Source: Uranotaenia lowii
Lineage: Eukaryota > Arthropoda > Insecta > Diptera > Culicidae
Direction: 5' to 3'
NCBI RefSeq assembly: GCF_029784155.1
Contig: NC_073692.1
Span: 365,967,160-366,031,159 of the forward strand
Length of the DNA stretch: 64,000 nucleotides
Shown here: positions 27,213 through 37,800 of the stretch, one piece after another
Layout of the letters: every line of letters starts with the position of its first letter
Numbering within the stretch: position 1 is the stretch's first letter
The notes under the pieces: model-generated
The model's database searches: none
Seen by the model: only the letters and a program-made list of their open reading frames with translations
Told to the model about the DNA's origin: nothing
Translations under genes and position numbers: made by a program

Positions 27213-27410
27213 AGGTTTTTTTTTTGTTTCGATTATTGTCGTTTTAACATCTTTATGTCTTTCGCGTTTTATATCAATGATGCAGTTGGCGGACAGTCAT
27301 TGAAAAACTTATCTGGCACAACTGTGATCGATGTTTACTCTTGGGCTTGAACTCACGAACATCTGCTCAGGAAGAAGTTGACTTGCAAACTGAGCTATAT
27401 TACAAGCCAC
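27213..27410 (-). mobile_element. tRNA-derived SINE, longer copy
   Basis: On the minus strand the element begins with a tRNA-like head: an A-box-like TATAGCTCAGTTTGCAAG and a B-box-like GAGTTCAAGCC. A body follows with CCGCCAACTG, AAAACGAC and ATAATCGAAAC, ending in an A tail (the T run at 27217-27226). The same order is found at 50163-50307 on the plus strand, so this is a dispersed SINE family. The boxes would serve RNA polymerase III. Candidate target duplications (ATTACGTA at the tail side, ATTAACGTA at the head side) are imperfect. Confidence 0.75.
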
Positions 27411-30400
27411 ATTAACGTACGTAATAAAATGTATCTAAAGATCTGATTCAAGCTTTTTTGGACCAATAAAAAGGAAAAAAATTAGCATCTCTGAAAATTT
27501 TCCACATTTAAAAGGGGATTCTCCTCAATATATCACTCATTTTAGTGGGTTGTGCCAACGTAAGAACTTTTAACTACACAAATAACACACGACGTATTAC
27601 AGGACACGACAAATTTCTCCCCTTATTTCAAATTTCAAATTTAACTAGAAATAATTAGAATACCAAAAATGAACAATAATTAAGAAAATTGATTTCTAAA
27701 ACTATTTTCCTATTTATTACCATGACACAGACTTTAGTTAATAATATATTTTACTGTAACGATTCAAAATTAATCAGAATCAAATGTTTTCCTGAAGTAA
27801 TTAATGAATTGTTCAAATAGATATTCCTTACTCTGAATTAAAAATTTGCTTGAAAATAAATTTTAAGCAGCTTAGTTTACAAATTTGAAATCAAAATTGG
27901 CGAAACAATAGATCACGAATGCAAATTAAAATTTCAATAAAACAAGAATTTTAATCTTCAGACATAAAAATCAGTGCAGAAATTGATAACATTGAAAATA
28001 CAACCAAATTTAAGAAGAAATCAAATCCAAATTAAACAAAACATTAACTTGTAATAAGACGAATGTTCACAATTTTGAATTAAAATTCTCGATCAGGTCA
28101 AAAATATCCATTTTCAATTTAAGAAAAATTTATTCAAAACATATACCTAGTAGCGCATTTAAATTTATTTGATGAATGGGTATATTCAATATTGTTTCAA
28201 GAGTGCTAGTCCTCAAATCTCTGACTTTGATCATTTTTTTTTTTATTTTTGATTCTTTCAGTTATCAGAACAAAAGGTAATGTCTTTGCAGTTCATAATA
28301 TTGACTTCATATATTTAGAATGAAACATGTTAAATTCATCATTGAAAAATTATATGTTATCACCGTCAATTTCAATAATGGGTCAAAGGCAAATGATACA
28401 AACAATGATTTTTTTAATTTAGTTTGAATGGTTTCTAATAAAATTATGTTTTCGGAACAAAAAAAAATGCAGAATTGAGAAACAAAGACAAACTTATATA
28501 ATAAAATGGAATAGTGAGGTTGTTCAATGGGGAAAATTTGTTTAAAATTTTCTAAACATGTTCAATGTAGATGTACATATTAGCTTTTAGAGGGAAATAT
28601 TTTCAAAAAAACGTCTAACCATTTTAAAATCTTAATCATAAAATTAAACATTAGATGTGCCTTTGTTTTAATGGTTGTGATTTGGAAGATTTTAGCTTCC
28701 TGAACTCAAAGCTGTTGTCAGATTTTGTATTTCATGTATTTGTTAGTTTAAAAATTAATTACATCTATAAGAAATCAATCATTAACAACTGATAAACCAA
28801 GAAAACGACATTGAAATCAAAATCTGATTTTAAATTTGTTTGTTTTCCTCCATTTAAAAAAAAAAATAATAATAATAATATTTTGCCAAACTTAAGAGGA
28901 AAGGTTGTATTGAATAGTTAAATTCAAAATTTTTTAGAAAATTTCGAAAGATATCATTACAAGTATTTTTGATATTTCTGATTTTCTTAAATTTTATTAT
29001 ACTTAACAAACTTGTTGAAGACTTAAAAAAAATTTTACTTCTGTTTGATTAATATAAAAAAATAAATTTGGATTGACATTACTTAACAATATCGATAATA
29101 TTCTCGTATTTTACAGTGGATGTAAAAGAAAACAAAAATAATACGTTTTTTGTTGTTGAAATCTTTATTTCAATATTTATTTTAGCGCTTTACAGTTTTG
29201 TCAGAAAGGTGCAGAATTTAATTGAAAATTATGTCTACTTAATTTAAAAAGTTATTTAAAAAAAGGCCGACAGAAATAAACTTATCTTATAATAATTTGG
29301 ATTCAAGGCACCCAATTAATCAAAAATTAGCTCTTAAATTCTGTGCACTTCGAAAAAATGTTAATTTTTTGGCCGTTTATAATCAAAACCCTTTCGAATG
29401 TGGAATTGAACATTAAGAAACACAACACAAAATTGAGGTAAATTGAGGTGAAATATATTTCATATCACCTTAAAATTTATAATGACGTAAAACATTTTTT
29501 TTAAATCAAAGTGATAATTAATAAACTAATGGATTGACTATTAACTAGGTTTAAAATTTTTTATTGCCAATTCTGATGACTATTTATCGTGAGTGGTAAG
29601 CATTTGTCACTTGGCTACCAGCTTGTTGATGTGTTAGATTAGTATTTGATGAATGTAATTTTATGTTAAAATGGTTGGTTTCAAATTCCGAAATTGTTAA
29701 GTTGGTACAGATTTAAAACAACCCATTCCAAAGAGGAGTTAGTGTTTTAAGTGTTTAAGTTACAATGCAGAGGGTTTGTGGAATTGCAATTCAAAATTTA
29801 CAACGAAAAAGTAGTTTCATTTAGTGAACGCTTATAGTGTCAACTGTCTTAAATTGAAATATTTTAGTCTAAGAGTGATATAGGACATGTTTTTAAACAG
29901 TTATTTTAAATATTTTTTGGGATCAAGTATCTTCCCGTTACTACAATAGATTCGAAAGAAAATGTACTTGAAAAATCTTATGCCCCCCCCTCTCCTAAAA
30001 CCTTCCTGTTCACAAGTCCTTGATGTGTATTGAAAATAGAATGCGGGTTTTACTCGAGTGGAGGAAGTTACCACATTTTCTTTTTTTCAAGCAAAGCCGC
30101 ATGTATTGAATAAAATATCAAAACTGTTAGTATTTTTTTTTTCTTTAGAAGCACCCCCAAATATGTCCTAAGTACAAAAAACTCTTTGGTATTGTCATGC
30201 AATAATATGTTTGATGATTTATTTCTAAATATCAGTGTTTTCGTATATTTTCTACAGCGTTGCCAGCTTATTCTAAAAAAATGATGTTAAATTGTGCAAT
30301 TTTCTTCGAAATTTGCATCTGTTTACAAAAATTTATGAACCAAATTCTTTACCTTAAAAGTGTTTCAGTTGTTTTTAAATTTAATTAACTTGAAAATACG

Positions 30401-33102
30401 AAGTTGAAGTTGAAGAAATTGAATCAATAATAATTTGTGAAAACTTCAGAAATTTGCTAGAGTATTTCGTTCGCAAATCTTCAAAAATAAAGTTTCTCTA
30501 AGCATCTCGATCGATTTTTCTCGTGAATAGGGGAGAGTCTCCTAAACAATGTGGCCAATTTACAGGAATGCCAATTTTTTTTTATTTTATTCGATTATTT
30601 TTCTTTAGTTAAATTTGAAGCTTAAGGATTTATATGATTTGTCATGGTCAAGGCATGCATCTAGTGGTTTTACACCTAGAGTTCTTCGAAAAACAAGGAA
30701 CTTCACTGAGATCCTATATGATATCCTATTTTAATTAATATTTAAAAGGGTATCTGGTTTTTCAACATTAACCAGCTCGTTTTTTTTAAATATAAAAAAA
30801 AAATAATTTCAGTAAGAAGTAAATTTTCTTGAACGCATATCAGTCTGGTATCCCGGAATAGCCCTATAACCCTACTATTTAGCACAGAAAAAAAACAAAA
30901 TCGTAAACTTAAACATCCTGTTCGGGAGCAGCAGTTAGGCCATTTTTACGACAACAGCAGCAAGTAGAAGGGAGCCATTAAATGTCGAGGAGGGGGACAT
31001 TTTCTTAAGCGGCTTCGTTCTTCTTCATTCAAGTATCTATCAGTCCACTGTCTTAGCCTTAGTCATCCCATTGTCGCCTTGGTTTTCGAAGCCATTAATG
31101 GTCCAGAGGGGAGAAGTTTAGCTTGTGTCCTCCTGGTTCTCCTTCGACGTAGGCCCAAGTCTCTGGTGGATCCTGGTCGATTGTCGATTGTATTTATGGT
31201 TATGGCCAAGAACTTGTAGAAGATGGAAGGAAATTGGTATAAAAGACTTTTCCAGGTGAAGATTCAAATGACACTCGGCCGGCAATAAACGACGGTTTTG
31301 TGGCTGCAAACGATGGCGCAAAACTTACACGTGCCCTAGACTAGGATAGGACTAAGATCTTAGAAGAAAGTCACCGGACAATCTCCGGCGGAAGAAAAAG
31401 GTGATTAAGGTGTGAAGTGTTAGTGTGATTGTCATTATTAGCTGAAGAGCACCACAGCGATTAGTTACTTCTGATCGTCTTGAACTGACGAGGTTGATAG
31501 GAGAAATAACCCTTTTTCTGCTGCTGCTGCTCTAGAAGTCTTCAAGTTGATTAATCTTTGTTCATCGATTTAAGATTTTTTTCATAAATACAAAAAAAAT
31601 TAAAGGAAAAGTCTCTGAGATTGTAGAAGTCATTCTTAGTGCGACGAAAAAGTTCATAAATTCTGTTAGGAGACATTCACAAAATATAGAAGCGAGTAGA
31701 AAAAGTTTAACGCCTCTCAATTGGTCTTAATTAAGATGCGTGACCCCAGGCTATGCCACACTTCCAACGCTGTAGATTTTTTTTTAAATGAAAAAAAAAA
31801 GGTGCGACAATATATAATCTGAAACCCTATAATTTCCCTCAATTGACTAAATTTTTCTCCCAAAACTGAACTGTTTCTTGGAAAGTTAAACAGTTCAACT
31901 TTCTTTCCCCTTATTTGAAAAAAGGCCTCAATTTGTAGGCCATTGTCCAGTCCAGATCTAACATTAAGTGAGGGGTTACTTGGAAAGGTTGTAAAATTTG
32001 GCAGATGACGGTTTTTTGGGAAAGGTTCCGCGTCCCTTCCGTTCTCTCTGGAAGGCTGCAACGCCCGCTCAAAAGGTCATTTTTCGTCCATCCAGTCAAG
32101 TGAATCGATCCGTTAAATATGGGACGGATGGCGAGTGGAAGTGTTTATTATGATTAGATAGGGCATGGCGCATCAAAGCTTGGGATTGCTCACCTTTTGC
32201 TGACTTTGGCCCTTTTTTTTTTAATGATTAGGGTGTTTAGGGGCAACCCGATAATGATTGCTCACTTGAGGAAGTTGTAATCATAGATGAAAAATTACGT
32301 GGAAAAAAAATATTATAAGAGGTGCTGAAGCGAAAAATCCAAATAAAACAACCAAGGACAGGAAAAACAAAATTTGAAAATTCTCTACTTTTTGTTTTGC
32401 CTCAAATTTGATTTCTCAATCAGATGAAAGATGTTATTCCATCAGAATTATTTTTCAATGAATAATTATTTCGCTTCTAGTTCAGTTCGAGTCCACTTAA
32501 GAATCTAACATCGTTCAAACCTCATCAGCATCATAATCAGGATCTTATGTTCATTCACATTTCGCTCACATTACCTCCCATTAGGTTGGTAGAGCAGAGG
32601 GTTCGGGCTTGCTTCCCGGGGTCCATTGTTTCGTTTCGTTCATGCTCCTCAAGTACCGGCCAATCTCATTACAACAAATAGCAGCCTGGCATCTGTATGA
32701 AGGTAGCGACTGAGTATTTCCACCCCATCATCATACATATTATCGTGAATGGCGTTCTGCATCTACGGCGAACACACTTCACTACCAGCTAGAAACGTAC
32801 TACTGATGAAAATACGTATGTTGGTACAAGGTAGGACGCGCTCAATGAATTGGGATGCTGAATGGAAGAAGGCATCAAACCCAGCCCAGGATACACCTCT
32901 TAATGTGACTGAACGGTCTTCAATTATGCAACGGTGAATGGGGTGGTTCTACTTCTAATTTCTTAATGGGAAAATTATTATGTGTTTTTCAGGTTATAAA
33001 ATGTGAAAAATAACCAATTTAAAATAACAAATAGCACAAATAAACATGAAAAAAAACTTTAAACTCAAATGATATTAATATTTTTTTTGTCATTTCTCTC
33101 AC
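27411..33102. other. AT-rich DNA, no gene supported
   Basis: The interval is mostly very AT-rich with short microsatellites (for example AAT at 28866-28880). The stretch 30890-31520 and 31860-32940 is less AT-rich and could contain conserved noncoding or decayed element sequence. No open frame shows a recognised domain and no splice-bounded Ig or FN3 exon of robo was found. Confidence 0.4.
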
Positions 33103-33347
33103 TGTTCGGGCTCGGCCGATGGGGGGGTTCGGATTTCGAGGGATTTCTTCCCGTCTCCAGTCGACGGCATCAACCAACACAGGAATCCGGGGTAAGTCGA
33201 CAACTCTTGCTGGCAGAACAGCTGATCACCCGCTTGGGGGGAGAATTTGTTTGCACTTCGGTGTAAGTTTTCTTCCTCAAACAACACAATATGATTGGCG
33301 ATTAATTTGCCACAACTTATTGGACCTGATTTCGGAACTAGTATAGA
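33103..33347 (-). repeat. LTR-like arm, minus orientation
   Basis: This 245-bp segment is an almost perfect reverse complement of 33428-33672, with one mismatch near the inner end. Read on the minus strand it ends in CCGAGCCCGAACA, with the CA expected of an LTR 3' end, and is followed by unrelated AT-rich DNA. It is in the right position and orientation to be the 3' LTR of the minus-strand BEL element. An AATAAA on the minus strand sits in the 80-bp spacer. Confidence 0.6.
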
Positions 33348-33427
33348 AAGTCGCTTGCTTGGACTTTAACTTAATTGATTTTATTTGGGAACGAATTAAA
33401 ACCCGTGCGTTCAATTCAATGTACTGA

Positions 33428-33672
33428 TCTATTCTAGTTCCGAAATCAGGTCCAATAAGTTGTGGCAAATTAATCGCCAATCATATTGTGTTGTTTGAGG
33501 AAGAAAACTTACACCGAAGTGCAAACAAATTCTCCCCCCAAGCGGGTGATCAGCTGTTCTGCCAGCAAGAGTTGTCGACTTACCCCGGATTCCTGTGTTG
33601 GTTGATGCCGTCGACTGGAGACGGGAAGAAATCCCTCGAAATCCGAACCCCCCCATCGGCCGAGCCCGAACA
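33428..33672 (+). repeat. LTR-like arm, plus orientation, followed by a primer-binding site
   Basis: This is the inverted partner of 33103-33347. It ends in CA at 33672, and two bases later a tRNA-Tyr primer-binding site begins, so it is set up as the 5' LTR of a plus-strand retroelement. The same 75-codon open frame is present in both arms but is a by-product of the duplication. Confidence 0.65.
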
Positions 33673-33674
33673 TT

Positions 33675-33693
33675 TGGTCCTTCGAGCCGGATT
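33675..33693 (+). other. Primer-binding site complementary to tRNA-Tyr 3' end
   Basis: The 19 bases TGGTCCTTCGAGCCGGATT are the reverse complement of the 3' end of insect tRNA-Tyr including CCA (AATCCGGCTCGAAGGACCA, from knowledge of the tRNA). The site lies two bases after the LTR end, as is usual for LTR retrotransposons. Confidence 0.7.
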
Positions 33694-33980
33694 AATTACA
33701 GTGTCAAGTGAACATAATTTAGACACATATTAAAAACTAAGAGTATGGATGGTATTTCCCGACCGGTACAGTACCGATCATTCCGGCCACCTTGAAACTG
33801 CTGTTTCAACGCATTTCGGACCACTTGATTACGGCCTCCTCAGTCGGTTGGACCATGCGACACCGTTGGATCAGGGGACATAGTTGGACCAAGGTACCCG
33901 GTTGAACCAGGAGGCACGGTTGGACCAAGAAACGCAGCTGACACGTCGCACATCGAGGAATCTGCTTCGGCACTGGTGCA
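33694..33980. other. Element internal spacer with degenerate GTTGGACCA repeats
   Basis: From about 33847 to 33945 the motif GTTGGACCA (variants GTTGGATCA, GTTGAACCA) recurs five times at intervals of roughly 20 bases. No open frame survives. The junction between the plus-oriented LTR/primer site and the minus-strand BEL element must lie in or near this segment. Confidence 0.45.
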
Positions 33981-34842
33981 GAATCTGTGAAGACAAAAAA
34001 GACCCGGTAGACCGAACGGCGTAGGGTAAGGTTATAGGAACGCTAATCACCTGTTAGCGCCCCATTAGCGCGTTGAGCAACGTTCGGCGTGCTCTACCGA
34101 TCTTTGTAGATTCTGCTACCTTGTGGATGTGGCCGATCTCGATCGGCTATAACGCTGGTGAACGAAAGAACTGCGACGATGTACAACAGTGGACGGTCTG
34201 GAATCGATAAAAGACCCGGTAGATCGAACGATTTTGATTAAGGTAATAGGAACGCTAATCACCTGTTAGCGCTCCTTTAGCGCGTTGAGCAACGTTCGGC
34301 GTGCTCTACCGGTCTTTGAAGATTCTGCGTTGCGGCTTGGTACACGGTGACGGGATATTAATGGAGTAATGATTGAGATAGGATCTGAAATCAACGAAGA
34401 CCAGGTAGATCGAACGAGAAAAAATAAAATATTGGAACGCTAATCACCTATTAGCGCTCACAATGCGCGTTGAGCTACATTCAGTGTGCTCTACCGGTCT
34501 TTGAAGATCAATCTCGTTGAAAAAATGGCAGGCTTAACAGGGCATCTAGGGATCTGTAAACAGCAAAGATCCGGTAGATCGAACGGTAAAGTAGATATAT
34601 TGGAACGCTAATCACCTTTTAGCGCTTGGAATGCGCATCGAGACACATTCGGCGTGCTCTGCCGGTCTTTGGAGATTGATCTCGTTGAAACGAACAATGG
34701 CTAGGCTCTACAGGACACATACGGATCTGGAAGCAGCAAAGACCCGGTAGATCGAACGGTTTAAAGAATAAATTTGGAACGCTAATCACCTGATAGCGCT
34801 CCATTAGCGCGTTGAGCACGTTCGGCGTGCTCTACCGGTCTT
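33981..34842 (-). repeat. Five tandem nested-hairpin units next to the BEL ORF
   Basis: Five diverged copies, spaced about 170-210 bp, start near 34002, 34214, 34400, 34569 and 34742. Each contains an outer stem formed by AAAGACCCGGTAGA and TCTACCGGTCTTT, a CGAACG/CGTTCG continuation, an inner hairpin CGCTAA-loop-TTAGCG, and in several copies a second small hairpin GTTG-AG-CAAC. The structure therefore resembles a branched, tRNA-like fold repeated five times. The array ends 11 bp from the BEL stop codon, so on the minus strand it would be the 3' untranslated part of that element. No function is known to me. Confidence 0.75.
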
Positions 34843-34853
34843 TGTAGTTTCTG

Positions 34854-37800
34854 CTAATCTTCGGTGGTTGTTGGGTTAACGTCTTGGATGCTGGCGGTGG
34901 GTAAGATGGCTATCCGGTTCACCGCTCTGATGACGTCATCACGCTTGGCTGTCTTCAGTCCCACAACACGAACAACTCCATCTCGGCCGGGATGAAGTTT
35001 TGTGATGCGACCTAGTGGCCACAAGGCTGGTGGTAAGTTGTCTTCCTTGATTACCACGATTTTTCCAACCTCCACCGGAACCGCCGATTTGCTCCCCTTC
35101 CTAGCGCGAGTTTGTAGTTGGGCGAGATATTCGGGATACCAACGAGCCCAGATACCCTGCATTCGTTTTGTGGTGAGCTTCCAATGGTCGAGATGGTTGT
35201 CGGGCTTTGCAGTAACATCCACATCGTCAACGGCTTGCAAGTTGGTGCCCACAAGGAAGTGTCCTGGAGTTAACACCTCGAGATCATCGGTTTCCGTCGG
35301 GATCGGGGTGATTGGACGTGAATTAAGGCACATTTCCACTTCAGCGAGCAGTGTGGTCATGTCCTCGTAGCTCATGTTCGTGTGTCCTATCTCACGTAGA
35401 ATATGGTGTTTGGCAGACTTCACCGCAGCTTCCCATAATCCACCGAAATGCGGAGCTCGCGGAGAAATGAATTTCCACTGGATTCTTTCCGTTGCACACC
35501 AGTTGAATATCTGCTCCCTGTCTTCGCTGTTTTTCTTCAGCATGTCGTACAATCGGTGAAGAGCGTTCGATGCACCTTTGAAAGCTGTTCCGTTGTCCGA
35601 ATGAATTTCCCTCGGGCGACTGCGACGGGCAATGAAGCGACGAAGTGCTGACAGAAAGGCGGGCGTTGACAGATCCGACACCAACTCAATGTGAACGGCC
35701 TTCGTAACGAAACATATGAAAATGGCACCATATGCCTTTGTTGGACCATGACGGCGAATCGGCGACTTGATAAAAATGGGCCCGAAATAGTCGACTCCAC
35801 ACACAGCAAATGGACGATCTTGGATCACACGGGATTTTGGTAGATCTGCGGAGCTTTGCTCAACGAGGGTCGGCTTCTGCCGAAAGCATTTCATACAGCC
35901 ATGGTACGTTTGGCGAGCTATGTTTCTTCCTCCATGAATCCAGTATCTTTGGCGAATAGTGGCAATCATCAGCTGCGGTCCAGCATGCAAAAGCGTTCGA
36001 TGGTAATGCTCCGTTATAAGCCTTGCCAGTGGATGCTTAGCCGAGAGAACTGCTGGATGTTTGACACTCTGCGCAACGTCTGCATTCCTTAGGCGACCAC
36101 CAACGCGAATAATACCATCACCACAGAGGAAAGGACGTAGGTATCGTAACTGCGACGACAGCGGATTTCTCGTACGGTTGGGGTTTTGGAACTCGGAAAG
36201 CTCTTCCGCGTATAGCTGTGACTGGGCTAATCGGAGCAGCGCACGATCCGCCTCGGCTAAATCTTCAGCTGAAAGGTAGACGATCGCTAACTCATTGGGT
36301 GTAGGGAACGGCGTAACTAGTTGATTTTTCCTCCTTATAGCTGCAGCTTGGAGTGCCTTGATGTATTTGATACAAGCGGCTGTTACCCGGTTGAGTCGCT
36401 TGAACGTTGAATACCGAGTGAACAGCTGGTCTGCAAAATCCTCTTTTTCGGAAACGGTGGCAGCTGAACTGACAGAAGGACTTTCTTCAGCGACCTCTGG
36501 TGAATCATTTTCCGGTAAAACACATCGTGGCCAATATTCCGATGACGACGACAGCCAATCTGGACCGTTCCACCATCGAGCTTGGTTGAGAAGATCGGAG
36601 GGCTGTAGTCCACGAGAAAGTTCGTCGGCTGGATTCTGCACTCCCGGGACGTGTCTCCAATTGAAACCTTCAGTGCCAGTCTGGATAGCAGTAACGCGAT
36701 TGGCAACAAAGGTTCTCCATCGATGCGGTGGCGACCTCAACCATTGGAGGACTGTGGTTGAGTCAGACCAGAAATAAACGTGTTCTGATGACCCAATCGC
36801 GCCTTGTACCTTCCGGAACAACTTTGTGGATAGAACAGCTGCGCATAGCTCCAAACGTGCAATCGAATGTTTCTTGGCCAAAGGAGCAACCTTGGATTTG
36901 GAGGTCAACATCCGCACTCTGATTTCGCCAGCAAACTCAGAACGAACGAAGCAACAAGATCCATATGCAGCTTCCGATGCGTCACAGAAGAAATGGAGCT
37001 GGATCGAACAATCTGCAGATCCGTTGACAAACCGAGGAATTCGGATGTCGGCTAAAATGTAGAGCGTTGCATGGAACTGCTTCCACTCCTCCTGCAGCTT
37101 CGAAGGCAGAGGCCGATCCCAATCGTACGGTTCGTCCTTTTCTGATCTAAGTCGCCACAACTGTTGCATGAATAGCTTTGCCAGTGTTATAGCTGGTCCG
37201 ACGAGGCCCAGCGGATCGAAAATCCTCGCTATGTAGGAGATTACCTTCCTCTTGGTCAGCACCGACGCAGGAAGTGGAAGGTTGATGTTGAACCGCAGCA
37301 TATCAGTTCGAGTATCCCAAACTAGGCCGAGAGTTGATACCGATTGATCTTCGTTCAAGTCATGCAGTGGATCGATGGCAAGGTCTTCAGATGGAACGTC
37401 TACAAGAGCCGATCGGTTGTTAGAAGCCCACTTTCTCAGCTGAAATCCGGCAGACTGACACATCGCGGACATCTGGCGGCGTTTTTGTATAGCGGACTCT
37501 AGATCGTTGGCACCGGATAATAAATCATCCATGTAGTAGTCATCGATGGCTTCGGCTGCGACTGGGAACCTATCTCCTTCATCAATGGCTAACTGCTTCA
37601 AAACACGAGTTGCCAGGTACGGAGCTGAAGCGGTTCCGTAAGTAACGGTGCGGAGTTCGTAAGTATCCAACGGTTCAGAAGGGTTCTCCCTCCAAAGGAT
37701 TCGATGAAAGGGCTGATCATCGGGATGTAAATTAACTTGACGGTACATTTTTTCAATGTCCGCCACAAGAGCGATGGCCTTTGTACGGAATCGAAGGGTG

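Noticed and set aside
33119..33656. Two identical 75-codon frames on opposite strands
   Set aside because: They arise because the 245-bp LTR-like arm is present twice in inverted orientation; the frame has no known domain and covers LTR sequence.
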